Of a DNA stretch of 64,000 nucleotides, positions 22,464 through 36,275 are shown piece after piece (position 1 is the stretch's first letter; every line of letters begins with the position of its first letter). The stretch covers positions 1 to 64,000 of the forward strand of contig MU623489.1 of NCBI GenBank assembly GCA_025201765.1. The letters run 5' to 3'. A program made the position numbers and the translations under genes. The notes under the pieces were generated by a model that saw nothing but the letters and a program-made list of their open reading frames with translations, searched no databases and was not told the origin of the DNA. This DNA is from Daldinia sp. FL1419 (Eukaryota; Ascomycota; Sordariomycetes; Xylariales; Hypoxylaceae).

Positions 22464-23399
22464 ATGTCGCAAGTCCACGCCTTGTCCGACGACCAGGTAA
22501 ATACCATCCCAGCCCGAAATCACGAACGACCATGCGTAACCCAGAAATTTCCAAGCTCAGGGCGGACAATAAGAGAAACATGGCCACAGCTAGACAAGCT
22601 AAACTATCAATACCGTACTAACCAACGATGTTCCCCTCGTGAAATAGGTCGGGCAAGAGCTCCGCAAGATGACGGCCTTCATCAAGCAGGAAGCCCTTGA
22701 GAAGGCGCGCGAGATCGAAATCAAGGCCAACGAGGAATTTAGTATCGAGAAGTCTAAGCTCGTGCGCCAGGAAACCGACGCCATCGACGCCGCCCACGCC
22801 AAGCGCCTCAAGCAAGCCGCCATGTCCCAGCAGATCACCCGCTCCACCGTCGCCAACAAGACCCGCCTCAAGGTCCTCGCCGCCCGCCAGCAGCTCCTCG
22901 ACGACATCTTCACCGCAGCCTCCAAACGCCTCGCAGAGGGCACCAAAGATGCCGCCAAGCACCGCGTCGTTCTTAAGAACCTGCTCCTGGAGGGTTTATA
23001 TGCTCTCTCCGAACCTGATATCCAGGTTCGCGCTCGAGAGGCCGATTACGACGTCCTAAAAGAAGCTATCCAAGACGCGGAGGGCGAGTACAAGAGCAAT
23101 ACGGGTAAAGAGACGAAGGTTACGATCGATGAGGCCAACGCATTGCCCGAGGGAAGGTGAGTTATACCGCTACTGTCCCCGAATTAGATATTTCGACAAA
23201 GCTGGTTTAGGTTGGGATGGCATGCTAATGATGAATTAACATATGCAGCTCCGGCGGATTGATGATTGTAGGTGGCCAGGGCAAGATCGAGATCAACAAC
23301 ACCTTCGACGAGAGACTGAAACTCCTACAAACCAACGGTCTGCCCGCCGTGCGAGAGACGCTATTCGGCAAGAACCCCAACCGGAAGTTCTACGATTAA
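22464..23399 (+). CDS. VMA4: V-type proton ATPase subunit E
   Basis: Three exons: 22464-22496, 22648-23156 and 23249-23399, with introns of 151 and 92 nt, give 230 aa, the usual length. It begins MSQVHALSDDQVGQELRKMT and continues into the long charged helix (FIKQEALEKAREIEIKANEE) of the peripheral stalk, then the globular C-terminal domain, with GGLMIVGGQGKIEINNTF as the conserved segment and FGKNPNRKFYD at the end. Subunit E pairs with subunit G and ties the catalytic V1 head to the membrane V0 sector at the vacuole and other acidic organelles. The symbol follows the yeast orthologue. Confidence 0.95.
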
Positions 23400-23752
23400 A
23401 GAGAGAACCTCACGTCAAGGTCTATTTTACTCATGAGCGCTTAACGCAAAGCACATGTCAACAACGCTGGGCGCCGGCAGAAGCAGAGAGAAGAGGGCAG
23501 ACAGGAGATTGTGTTTAAGGCGACGTCACGCTATTCTACCCGTCTGGCGAGTCTTGTAAAGTCGCATTTTGGGCACGGAATGTAGTGCCGTGCTATTATT
23601 TATTGGTTGTGCTCACTAGAAAGTCTGCTTGCTGTATATCATAAGGCGTTGCAAGGACGTCCGCATCAATAAAACACCATTTTACCCTCCACATTCTCAG
23701 TAGCTACACTGATAATTCTCATATCGTACTCTAGTCTATTCCTCCTTTCTTA
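23400..23752. other. Convergent 3' region
   Basis: 3' flanks of the V-ATPase gene and the gene below, including AATAAAA near 23669. No gene. Confidence 0.6.
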
Positions 23753-25662
23753 TTAGCTAACTGCAGCGGCGGCGTTGTTCCGCTCTGCCTTCTTCTGCGC
23801 CCAGTTCTTCATAAACGCCCGTTGTTTGGGTATATTGGCGTCTTCCTTCGGCTCCGTGTCGAAAATGCTGGTCTTGGGTAGCGGCCGCGTGCGTACCGCG
23901 TATGTTAATCGTTTAGCTACCAGGTCTATAGATGCCTTGGTGACCTTGCGGGAGAGTAGGGTGCTATCATGGATCTTATCATGTATCACTTTAAGCCTAA
24001 ACGTCAATGCATCGATATTGGCGTCGAACTTGCGGGCCGCGTCCTCTGTACCATCTCCCAAGTGTTGTTGCATGATAAAATCCGCATTGCTGATGACGAC
24101 GTCTAGAAGCGCTACTAACGCACGCAAATTCTCGAAGTTGGTGGAAGCCCCGACGCGGAAATCACTAGAGTCTAGCCGATCCATAATTCGGGCTAGATTT
24201 AGACTTTCGTTGACGGGTTTACTACTTAGGTCCTGATCACGAAAGAGTATTACGGCTGCCATCCGTCGACGTAGATCGAGGAGCTTGGTTGTGGCCTTGG
24301 GCATATAATTAATAGGGACTGCCTGATGTATGGGCTCGTCTACGCTCTCATAGAGGTAAGAAGATATTGTCTTACACTTGATAATTGTTAACTTCAATAC
24401 GTCTTAAGTTGAATAATAATAATAAAACTTACAGCTTCGTCCCATTGAGACATGTTCAGCCTTGATAATGCCGTGACAAGAGCTTCCATGGCAGCAGCGT
24501 GCTCAGAGCGAACTGTTGTACTGACAAGCGGATCAAGAGACATCCGCAGTAGTAACTTAATAGCTCCTATTGCATTCTCTGTAGCCAAGTCTGGAGCCAT
24601 GCACCCCAGGAGTTCGAGGAAAGCCACGAGACATGACCAGTCTCTTCGAGGATATGGGTCTTCCACTCTAGGCAAACTCTCAAGCTTAACGACCTTACTT
24701 GGAGAGTATTTAGGCCCGCCTAGTCTCTCAAGCATAGAGTATAGTCGCTTTTCGGTAACAAGACGTTTAATACTACCAGGACACAGAGTCACTAGATTAC
24801 AGTATTGCATGCGTAACTGAGTGTTTCTTTCAGCACAGACTTCATTTAAAACCCATAGGAATAGCTCATCCGGAAGTGCCCTGCCCTTAGAAGCAATGGC
24901 ATGGGGTAAGCCGAGGATCACAGCTTGATCCCGCGTGCGCGAGTTGGCTAGGCATTGCCAGCACCCCTTTGCCCCCCTTTCTGGGAATGGACTCCTGGGA
25001 GGTTTAAATAGGGGCTGTTCGAGGTTGAAAAAATAGCATATTCTATGAGATCCGTCGGCTTTTGTGCGGTTCATAGCCCTCATCAACTTGTCGCCTTTGA
25101 CATCTTCTTCATCATCTTCAAGGAGGTCTTTGGCCGTCTTTTGCAATAGCGTTGGATCATTTTGAAGTTCTGTTAAAATTTGGTTATCTTCACTCTCATC
25201 ACTCTGGTTAATGAGCTCATCTGCTATCCTAGCGCTCTCATCTGCCCGATCAGATTGTCGAGCATGGTTGATTAAGTACTTGAGGTCAAACTTATGCTTA
25301 GGCTGTATCGTCAATGGTGATTTGAGTGGATTGATTGGATTTGACGAAGCTAGCCTTTTCGCTTTCGGTGAGGAGGTTTGATCTGCTTCTCTTTGGTAAG
25401 GGGCAGGCCCGTTTTTCCGTTGAATAAACGCGGATATAGACTCTAACGAGTCATCCGAGTCATCGTCTTCATCCTCGGACCCTTTGATTTCATCAAACTG
25501 ACCACGTAACTTCGGAGCGGGTTTCGGTGGTGTTTTAGGGGATGAGAACGAGGGTTGCAGATCCCGGACCGGCTCTAACGAAGAAGCCGGCTGGGATTCA
25601 GAATTAGTACTACGGCTGACAGCTTTGGCGAAGAAGCCTCTGATATCCCGATTTTGAGACAT
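23753..25662 (-). CDS. Probable CANIN-domain (SLF2/Nse6-like) SMC5/6-associated protein
   Basis: Exon 1 (25662-24433) and exon 2 (24376-23753), with a 56-nt intron, give 617 aa. The first 200 residues are disordered, Ser/Pro- and acid-rich. At the very start NRDIRGFF resembles a PCNA-interacting box with Asn replacing the usual Gln. From about 215 the protein becomes helical, with HAIASKGRALPDELFLWVL and a long all-alpha region to the end. This arrangement fits fungal proteins with the coiled-coil SMC6 and NSE5 interacting domain, which help load the SMC5/6 complex at damaged DNA. The assignment rests on overall layout and remembered family look, not on a decisive motif. The C-terminal KKAERNNAA stretch is basic. 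Confidence 0.55.
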
Positions 25663-28600
25663 CGGCAAACAAAGGATATGTGAATATGTCGGTACCGACC
25701 TACGATGGATTTCATCGATTTAGGTCCCGTCAGAAACACCACCACACAAACATATAGTTACAAAGTGATAAGCTAGATGCCTATTCAGCTCTACCTAGTG
25801 GCAGCTCTACCTAATGGTTAGAATGCTTGGCGGAATGCTGGGATGAAAACGCGTCGTAAAGACTAATTTGATGTGGGGCCGTCTTCAGGACGTGACGGTG
25901 AACGGGTCATGGCTTCCCGGAGACGGCGGAATAACGTTGAACCCCTTTTGAAACCTGGTTACATCCTATGGAAAGAGGTACCTGGGTACTTAGGTACTAC
26001 AGTAAAACCCTGCCATAACAAATTAACTCGAACATGGAATTGGATTTGCTATAGCAGGGATTCGTTATAAACCAGATTTACCCTTCTTAAGACTAAATAT
26101 TTGTATAAGTACTTATATTTACTAGTAAAATTTACCTATTTCTTTGTATATAATACATACTTATTATTATTTGCCTGGTTTTAAAAGTTTATTCTTTAAC
26201 TTTACGAAATTGAATTACTTTTGCCTTTTTATTCAAGGCCTTTATAAGGTCTGAATCAACTTGGTAATGCTATTCGTACCTGGGATATCTTCAATTTCAA
26301 TATTTAGGTGATATTATCAACCTTATCATCACCCTTATCCTACATTAGATCGTATAAGCCTGTACCAAATTTGACTAATAAAACACCAAAATTCATACAA
26401 TTTTTCATATCATAAACCTCATACTAACCCAATCAAATTAACTTATTCAATCCAACCACTTGGAATTCCTTAAAATTCAACCCAACCACCCAAAAATTTT
26501 GAAATATCCTTTATTACATACAACAAATTGAATGGTGATTAATCATCAAAATTAATAAATTTCATTATACGAAAAAATTCGTTATTTTACATACAAAAAC
26601 CCGAAAATCGCAAAATTAATTCGCTAACGCGAAGATTCGCTATAAAGTAAATTCATTATGGCAGGGTTTTACTGTATGTATTTAAGGTGGGTAACGTGAG
26701 GTACCGAGGTGTAGGCTGCTAGGTGCCTGTGCTACCTAGACAATTTGAATCTTGGAACCTCCTGAAAACTAACCTAATCGGGTATGTTTCTTGGACAGTC
26801 CCAATGTGAGGTAGCTAAAAAAGGATAAAAAAAAGAAACTGGTTCGGGGTAAGGAAAGATCCACCGGATTTAGGCTTGGCGGGGCTCGGGTTGGCTCCAC
26901 TTGTTGCAGTTCCAAGATTACCAGTCTCCGTTGTGCATCGTATCTTGTTAGAGCAATAGCGTGTTAGCGTATTAGCACGTTGGTGTGTTAGCGCACCAGC
27001 CGGCATATCAGGGGTAACAGGGCGAAAAGCCCAATCCCTTAATGCCCTTCACAATTTCTTCCTGACAAAATCGACAAACAAGCACAACGATTTAAGGCTG
27101 CCAAGCCGCGCAGAATGATACGCATCGTAGTGCGTCTTCTACTTTTTTCCTCCCAAAAGTTGAAATAGGGGGGGCACTGACAACCTGTCTAACTTACCTG
27201 GTAGACACATACATGGGTATTGAGCTTGCAGCCTTATCCCTCATTCCTATTTACGAAGCATGAATTTCCAGCTTTCTGAACTATCTGAATCATGATGAAT
27301 TATTTGCAATCCTATTCATTCTTTAAGCGCCGATGTTTTGTATTTGATTCGCTCTGTCGCTTAAGTTCATGAGGCTGTATATGGGAATCTATGCTGTTTT
27401 AAGTTGATACACCAAAAAGCCAGCTGATTAAGACTCTAATTTAAGAAGTAGGACAGATGGGGAGCTGAGAATCTAATGTACACCGTATCCATCAATATGT
27501 ATGTGCAATGCACGTATGCACGTATAACTAATGGACATATGTACTCCACGGATTTCGGTTGTAACATGGTTTCGGTCGAAAGAGACAGACGGCAAGTGAC
27601 GCAAACGCTTATCAAACGTTAGCTGCGTTGCTTCGCCACCTCGATAATGTAATCTTATTCAGATCATGTCCCGTCCAACTAAGCAAGTGAAATAGATGAA
27701 GGTAAGTTGTATGAAGGTGTAACTTACGTCTTATATAATAACAGGCTTAGACGGCGGGATAGCAAGGGACTGATAGCTGTAATGGTATAGCCGAAAAAGT
27801 TATAATTTCTCGACGTTGCTCTATCCTTACGAAGGCCCCCCCCCTTTACTACTTTGATCGGAATGTATGCTTAGTACATAGGCGTTGTGGTAAATCGCAA
27901 ACCGAATCTCTGAGAACCAACTGCAACGCTACTACGGGGTATGATACCCCTAAGGGTGAGAAGGGCTAGGCAGGACTAGATCCGCCATTTCGGGGCTGCT
28001 CGGACTTACAATGAGTGACGCTCCGAATAATACAGGTGGATAAAAAGGTACTTATGCAGTACAGTGTTTCACACGGATAACTAGGAAAAGGTGGTTTAAT
28101 TTGGACTTAACTCCAAGTTCATAACACAAAACACAAAACACAAAATGCATCCCACCTTTCCGTACAAAATGTTATGTTCTTTGCTCACGTTGTCCCATTC
28201 TCTGACGAAACACACCTACCTAATATATTAGCAACAGGCTCTAAAAAGGCAAGCGGAGCGAATTGGTTGGTTAAAACCCCCGAGTCACGACTCCTGAAGG
28301 ATCTCTCACACCCCATCTGTGCCCTCCGATACCACTTACTAGATGAATCGATGATGTGCGTCGAAGACCCCTGTCGGACGAATGCACAAACCCATGCTGA
28401 ACATGTATTTGTTTCCATACTTACTAAACTGCCGTAATGCCCTTGAAGGGTTTAAGGGCATACTGAAGGGTATTCCATTTCAACGTGCAGAACGTGCAGC
28501 CTAAAAGCCCAGAATAGCTATTTTCCTTTGTGTTATTCTAGTCAGATTGCAGCAAAGCCCACTTGGAATCGGAACTTGACCATAATAAGTAATGCGAAAG

Positions 28601-30420
28601 ATAATCTTCTCTTTTATTATAACCGTATAGGACGGATTAGCCACTAATTGGTTACACATGGCTTTTCTACCAAGGCGGAGTCTGTATTGATATCACGCTA
28701 CTCCCAAGAAGCACGAGTCCGAGGTGAACAAAGATGTAATCCACAAGCATAGCGCGGACCTAATGTGTGGCGTAGGGGGCTATGGACGATAGCCGGGACA
28801 AATTGTTTGTCTAGGAGATCGTCGACGTGGAAGTGGTGATATTCTGACTCGAGATAGGGGATAAAGTCATACGCGAAGGATGATTTAGAACTATCCACGC
28901 TGCTACGCTACAACAATTTTAGCGCAGATTGTAGGGGTTCAAAGAATTAAGAATTTGGAGTGCTACCGAGGGGTAGTTACCAAATTCAGCCTCAAAAGAA
29001 AAAAAAATTTTAATACTAGTAATGGAATGCTCTGTAAGTTGAGGGAGGACGCGTGCGCGGGGAGCCCTGTAAACAGGTTGACAAGTAACTTTCTAATAAG
29101 ATTCTTGGAAAAAGTAGGGGATATGTCTAGGTTAAATTCTTAAGTCAGATCCATTTCGCTCAAAGGTTTAGCAAGTATAATAAGATCTGATATGAATTCA
29201 GCTGAATGTTATCCAATACAATAATTTATTCCATTGCTGAGTTTTGAGGCTAGTTTTATGAAATCCAAGATGTAGATTTGTTCTAAGAGATTTGTCCTAC
29301 AGTGAGGATTCATATCCTGCATAACGAAAGATTCTTAGCCGAGATCATCAATTCTTAGAGGCATTTTCTTGGTGGATTGGGTGACACGAGGATATCATTA
29401 GTCGCCGTATTGGCCCAATGTAAGATAGTGTGCACAGTATAAGCCTGATTATCAAGCCCGTATAAATGTACACAATTCATAGGTATTGAACACCTCAGGT
29501 ACTTTATATATGTACTGAATCATGTACATTTATATGTATAGGTAACAATTCCAAAAGACGGAAGTACCTGGTAGAAGTAAATTCATTTGAAAAAAAGGCA
29601 TACATTTCAAGGTTAGATAATTATTACATCTATTTTAACTTCTACTCGCTTTCGATTTTGTATCTTATTAGACATCATGGCTAATTTAACTTCCTCTCAC
29701 AAAGAAGAGCTACATATGTAAATTTAGTGTAATCATAATAGTCGAGTGCAGATAAACAAATAACCCAAGGGCAGCTAACAGCTCGAATTGAGGTATATAT
29801 TTTTTCAAGATACATAAAATTGCGCCAATGTCTTGGGGTTCTTCCCCTGTTACCGCCGAGAAGATAGGTACATATACAAGCGCGCACTACATAGATAGCT
29901 ACCTAAATACTGTATTAGTAAGGAGCATTTCGCGGATTCTGTAGGCTATTTGGGTAAGTGCATATGTAAGTACATACGCACACGCGACTTTGTACTACCT
30001 CCCAGCCCGTCTTGCTTACAGTGCCGACACAGTCTTCGGTGTACCTTTGAACCCCGGCCCTTCCGACGTAGCGATCAATCAAAAACTTCCATTGTTCCCT
30101 TTCCAATTCTGTCCTTAACGCCATCAACAACACGATCGCCCCCCCGGTACCAAGTAAGGGAAGCCGGAAAAGACGAGCGATCACAACCCATTTCCCTAGA
30201 TGCAAACCTTTCCCGACGACAACATCGTAACGATAATATCGACCGACGATTCACTTTCTTTCCTTTTGGCGAACCCGACGCGATTGCATCCAATTGCCCG
30301 AGCCCTCCGCATTCAACATTAATCAAAGCCTCGGAAATTCATTCGCAAGAATCGTGGCCACGGAAGGCCAGTCTGGCGGACACGTCGGGTTGAACGGGCT
30401 CTGCCCGCACCTCTCCCAAA
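25663..30420. other. Long gene-poor region
   Basis: 4.7 kb containing the MITE but no convincing gene. Short frames at 28174-28437, 28698-28898 and 29681-29887 show no family features. An 8-bp perfect inverted repeat (ATGCCCTT..AAGGGCAT, 28437-28461) and an ACACAAA triple repeat (28126-28144) occur. The last 400 bp, C-rich with CTTTCTTTCC words, are probably the P4-ATPase leader. Confidence 0.55.
26000..26674. mobile_element. 675-bp MITE with pogo/Tc1-type ends
   Basis: The ends are perfect inverted repeats of CAGTAAAACCCTGCCATAA (26000-26018 and 26656-26674), flanked on both sides by TA (25998-25999 and 26675-26676), the target duplication of Tc1/mariner/pogo transposons. The interior is very AT-rich and has no coding frame, so this is a non-autonomous copy. 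Weak further inverted similarity continues inside the ends (GCTATAGCAGGGATTCG against CGCGAAGATTCGCTATAAAG). High AT content could reflect repeat-induced point mutation. Confidence 0.85.
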
Positions 30421-33400
30421 ATGCCGAAAGGTGACGATGCCAAGGCGGTCAACAGATCGAGATGGGCCACTCGGAAACTCACTGTTAAGAGCAGTGGTAT
30501 TAAGAGGCTCTCCCTCAAAGACAGGATTCAGCATAGGCGAACTGGTTCGACGGAGAAGAAACGTAGTTCGGCCGGCAGTCAGTCTACGAGCGATGGTCAT
30601 GCTCCGTACGACAGCGCGTCTGCGACCGAGCAGAATGAACCAGTCGATTCGAAAAGTACTACGTCTGCCGAGGAAGAAGATGACGGAGGGAGGGTAGTAT
30701 ACTTCAATTTGGAGTTGCCTGGCGAGCTGAAGGACGAAGAAGGTAACCCCATTCGTTCGTATGCTCGAAACAAGATTCGGACAGCCAAGTATACACCATT
30801 GTCTTTCATCCCCAAGAACCTGTGGTTCCAGTTCCATAACATCGCCAATATTTTCTTCCTTTTCATGGTGATCCTTATTGTAGGTAAAGATAGATCCCGT
30901 TGGCTGGGGGAGCGCTAATGCCAAACTTCTAATTTCTAGATTTTCCCTATCTTCGGAGGTACTAATCCAGGACTTAATGCGGTACCTTTAATATTCATTC
31001 TTACCGTGACGGCTATTAAGGACGCAATCGAAGATTATCGCAGGACGATTCTTGACAACGATTTAAATAACGCACCCGTGCACCGTCTCGTAGGATGGAA
31101 TAATGTCAATGTCACCGAAGATAATATTTCGCTCTGGCGGAGAATCAAGAAGGCCACCTCAAGAAATATCGCAGCGTTTTGGCGCGGAATGCGGAGTTTG
31201 TGGAAAAAGGACAAGACAAAGGGGATATTAGAAAATTCGTCAGACCCGCGTCCCTCTGTTGAAACTAAAGCTACACGTCGCGATTCTACGATTATATCTC
31301 CTCACGCAGACAGGACATCATATATGTCTGCGTACGAAGATATCCAGATGACGCCAGTCACATCGCCTCTTCCTCCTCAGACGCCTAAGAAGGATTTGAT
31401 AGAGATCCCGGAACGCCCAACGTCCGAAAGATCGCATACTCCGAACGAGCCGGAGACGTTAGCTAGAATTAAAGGCGATCTTATTAACTACGATGTCAGG
31501 CCCGGCCAAGCCCGTTTTCATAAAGACCATTGGAAGAATCTACAGGTTGGCGATTTTGTGCGACTCTATAACGACGATGAACTGCCTGCAGATATTATTG
31601 TACTTGCTACCTCGGATTCGGACGGTGCGTGTTACGTGGAAACCAAGAATTTGGATGGAGAAACAAATTTGAAAGTTCGTCAAGCACTTCGATGCGGGCG
31701 AACTTTGAAGCATGCGAGGGACTGCGAGCGCGCCCAATTTTTCATCGAGAGCGAACCGCCCCAACCTAACCTATACAAGTATAATGGCGCTATTAAGTGG
31801 GAACAGATGATGGCAGATGGCCCCAGAGAAATGTCCGAGCCGATTTCCATAGACAATATGCTCCTCCGAGGCTGCAACTTGAGGAACACCGAATGGGTTC
31901 TTGGCGTTGTTATGTTTACGGGTCACGATACGAAAATCATGATGAATGCAGGTGTCACGCCAAGTAAACGTGCTCGCATTGCCCGGGAGCTGAACTTTAA
32001 CGTTATCTGCAACTTTGGCATCCTTGGCGCTTTGTGCCTTCTCTGTGCCATCGTTAATGGTGTATCGTGGGGCAAAACCGATGCTTCAACTGCATGGTTT
32101 GACTATGGTTCCATTGGTGGCACCCCTGCTATGACTGGATTTATCACGTTCTGGGCCGCGCTGATTGTCTTTCAAAACTTCGTGCCGATCTCCCTTTATA
32201 TCTCGCTTGAAATTGTTCGTACACTTCAGGCTATCTTCATATACAGCGATGTTGAGATGTACTACGACAAAATCGATTATCCGTGTGTACCGAAGTCATG
32301 GAACATATCCGATGATTTGGGGCAAATCGAGTATATATTTTCGGACAAGACGGGAACTCTTACCCAAAACGTCATGGAGTTCAAGAAGGCTACCATCAAT
32401 GGCCAACCGTACGGAGAAGCGTATACCGAGGCCCAAGCAGGTATGCAAAAGCGGCTGGGTATTGATGTGGTAAAAGAAGCTGCAAAGGCTCGAGAACAGA
32501 TTGCCGCTGGGAAAGTCCATGCATTGGAAGGACTCCGAAAAATCCACGACAATCCATATCTGCATGAAGAAGACATGACGTTTATTGCCCCAGACTTTGT
32601 TGACGACTTGCGTGGTGAATCCGGCGAGGAGCAAAAAGAAGCCAATGCGCACTTCATGCTTGCATTAGCACTATGCCATACGGTTATCGCGGATCATATC
32701 CCTGGCGACCCCCCCAAGATCGATTTCAAAGCTCAATCTCCAGATGAGGCGGCTCTCGTGGCGACAGCTCGCGATATGGGTTTTACTGTGCTCGGTCATA
32801 CAGCAGATGGCATAAGGGTGAATGTTATGGGTGAAGAAATACACTACCAGATCCTCAACACAATCGAATTTAATTCTAGCCGGAAGCGAATGAGTGCTAT
32901 TGTAAAAATGCCCGATGGCCGTATCATCCTATTCTGCAAAGGTGCGGATAGCATTATCTACTCACGCCTGAAGCGCGGCGAGCAGGCGGAGCTTCGAAAA
33001 ACAACCGCCGAACACCTTGAGATGTTTGCTCGAGAGGGTCTACGAACTCTATGCATAGCCCAACGCGTACTTTCGGAGCACGAATATCTCGAATGGCGCA
33101 AGGAACACGACAAAGCTGCCACTGCAATGCATGAAAGAGAGGAAAAGTTGGAAGAAGTTGCCGACAAGATTGAGCAAGAGTTGACTCTTCTAGGAGGAAC
33201 GGCAATCGAAGATCGACTACAAGACGGAGTGCCCGACACGATTGAGCTTCTCGGCCGAGCAGGAATTAAGTTGTGGGTGCTTACTGGAGACAAGGTCGAA
33301 ACTGCTATCAACATCGGTTTCTCGTGCAATGTATTGAACAACGATATGGAACTGATCAACCTTCAAGTAAAAGAGGACGAAACTGGGTCTACGCCTGATG

Positions 33401-35165
33401 ATTTATTTATAAATGAGATTGGACGAGAGCTCGACGCCAAGCTTAAAATGTTCGGTATCACTGGCGACGATGAAGACCTAGCCAGTGCGAGAAAGAATCA
33501 TGAGCCGCCAGCGCCCACCCACGCTCTCGTAATCGACGGGTTCACTTTGAGGTGGGTGCTTGACGATAGTTTGAAGCAGAAGTTCCTTCTTCTCTGCAAA
33601 CAGTGTGCATCCGTTCTCTGCTGTCGTGTCAGCCCTGCGCAGAAAGCTGCTGTCGTATCTATGGTCAAGAATGGTCTTGACGTGATGACACTCTCTATTG
33701 GAGATGGTGCCAATGATGTCGCGATGATTCAGGAAGCGGATGTCGGTGTGGGTATCGCCGGCGTCGAAGGTCGTCAAGCTGTGATGTCCGCCGATTACGC
33801 CATCGGGCAATTCCGATACCTCCAACGCTTAGTTTTAGTCCACGGCCGCTGGTCTTACAGGAGAATGGCGGAAGCAATCGCCAACTTTTTCTACAAAAAC
33901 ATGGTCTGGACTTTGAGTATTCTTTGGTATCAGTGTTTCTGCAACTTCGAAATTACCTATCTCTTCGAGTACACTTATATTCTCCTATTCAATCTCATCT
34001 TCACTTCCGTACCTCCTATTGTTATTGGTGTCCTCGACCAGGATGTGTCCGATACGGTTTCGTTAGCTGTTCCTCAGCTATATCGACGTGGTATTGAACG
34101 ACTCGAGTGGACCCAGCACAAATTTTGGTAATTATATTTTCTGCTTTAACTATTCTTGACTGGATTTGCTAACAAAGAGATAGGTTTTACATGTTGGATG
34201 GTGCTTACCAAAGTGTAATATGTTTTTTCGTTCCCTACTTGACTTTCGCCTCTACCTCGGCCGTTACCGGAAATGGACTCGACGTAATGGATCGGTATCG
34301 ATTTGGTATCTACGCTGCTCATCCGGCCATCATTACTATTAATCTTTACATTCTGATCAACACATACCGATGGGATTGGCTTACGCTCCTTATTATCGTT
34401 CTTAGTGACCTGGTTGTCTTCTTTTGGACCGGTGTATACACATCATCGACATATGCTGGCACTCTTTATGAAGCAGCTGCGCAGATATATTCCGAGGCTT
34501 CGTTCTGGGCCGTTTTAGTTGCAACTCCGATCCTCGCGTTAGCTCCCCGGTATGCTACCAAGGCCCTGCGGAAAGTATACTGGCCCCGAGATGTAGATAT
34601 CATTCGGGAGCAAGTTACCATTGGTAAATTTGATACACTAGGACAGGAGGGTTCCAGCGAGGATCCGGTAAAATCCAGTTTATCAGGATCATCACAGTCT
34701 TCCAAGCGCCGTCGACATCAGCAATTCGCAAGTGTGGATGAAGATCTAAAGCCTATATATCCACCTTCTGTTGCGACTCAATCCATCGCCGGTCATAATT
34801 CTCGCAGTCAAAATGGCAGTGACGGCACTAATTACACCAGACACGAGCCCTCGATTGATGTTCCTCCTGTGGCTCAGCCCGTTGATCCCCCTCCTGAACC
34901 TCCGGTACGCCCATCTCACGATCGCGTCCGTCCGTCCTACGACCGTATGCGAGCCTCGATGGACCGAGTCCGACCGAGCTATGAAATGTCAAATGATTTT
35001 ACATCAGCTGCTATGTTGAGCAGATTTGAGTCGACGCGTTCTGGCGCACCGCAATCACAAGAGGATAACGGAATTGTGAGTCGGATAAGAAGGCGGACTC
35101 GGGGTAAATCCTTCAAGTCCGCGTTCACTCACCACAAAGACAATCATATCCGTGAGCATGAATAG
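30421..35165 (+). CDS. P4-type phospholipid-transporting ATPase (flippase), Dnf1/Dnf2 class
   Basis: Exons 30421-30879, 30940-34127 and 34184-35165, with introns of 60 and 56 nt, give 1542 aa. The first donor is GTAGGT, chosen because it keeps FFLFMVILI joined to IFPIFGG. Signatures: NLDGETNLKV (the P4 actuator loop), PISLYISLEIVRTLQ in helix 4, the phosphorylated Asp622 in SDKTGTLTQN, SPDEAALVATARDMGF and FCKGADSII in the nucleotide domain, and GDGANDVAMIQEADVGVGI at the hinge. Ten membrane helices are expected. Both ends are long and disordered, as in Dnf1/Dnf2. The tail repeats RPSYDR-like units. The protein moves phosphatidylcholine/ethanolamine-type lipids to the cytosolic leaflet at the plasma membrane or trans-Golgi, with a Cdc50-type partner. 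Confidence 0.95.
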
Positions 35166-36275
35166 ATGACACTCGACGATTCCCGTGACAGTCATTGTAA
35201 TATAGTGTTATGCTCGGGTTTGGCTTTTATTCCATTCAATGTGATATCCGGAGCGCTAGGTGCTCAAATACGATCTCGGACGAACTATTCACGATACCGC
35301 TATGGTCTCCTCAGCTAGACTACTGAACCAGACATTACGGATGGTTTCCCTTTTTCATTTTTGCTCATTTCCATTTGCAACGGCGTCGGCGTTTCTAGGG
35401 TGCATGGAGTCTGATAGGAGGACTTATATGATGAGATGACGATGTTGGTCAGAAGGTCGAAGGTTCTAGTTTCTTGCATCATAGACTTTCTTCTCGAGTC
35501 GAGATTGCACAACATGTGCCATCGCCAGCCCCTCTCGAGGGAGACCCTTGATATATCTCAATTTACTATTATTGCGGAGGAGAGTTGGTGCCCCCGCCCT
35601 TTTTGTGTTCTGGTTTTTTTTTTCGCCTGAGAATTATTTTTCCCATAGGCGACGGGCTGGTGACAAGGCGTTCAACCAAAAGACGAAGGCAGGATTTGAC
35701 ACCTGGATGTGATAGCATACCGCACACGCGACAAGCAAGCAAAGAGAAGGAGAAGGTATGGGATTCTTAAGGCATGGCGGACTTCCTGCTGCCTGTGTAT
35801 ATAAGACGACGGATAAATGCGACGAGTAGAGCATCGGTGGGCGTGTGGACGAGTAGATACATATAATCGGCCAGAATTGGTACTTTGAAGACAAAGATGC
35901 CACCTTTTTTTCTTTTTTTTCTTTTCAGATTATTCAAAACTTTTGGTTCCTTTTTTTATAGTTTAATGTGTGGCCACATTTTTATTCCTGTTATTATTGT
36001 TAGTTGAGACTTAGCGGTCTTGAATTTTAAGATAGGTATTTGAGGAGAATGAATACATGTGAAGAATATGACTTGATACAAATCTATCTCTGCTTATTAA
36101 ATATTAAGGTCTTGAATATTAAACATGCAACTTGTGATTTGTTGCCATGCTCGGGCAGATATCCCAAGCTGCCATTAAGGTCGCGCCCCTTTATATCATA
36201 CCAGATCGCCGTAGCTCCGTATTAAATCATGGTAGCAATGGGTGAATCGGATCGATACATTGCAAGCCGGATCCC
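35166..36275. other. Intergenic region
   Basis: 3' flank of the flippase gene, T-rich tracts at 35610-35640 and 35906-35960, and no supported gene. Confidence 0.55.

Noticed and set aside
28174..28437. Possible 87-residue gene in the gene-poor region
   Set aside because: No homology recognised, no intron signals and no coding-like codon use.
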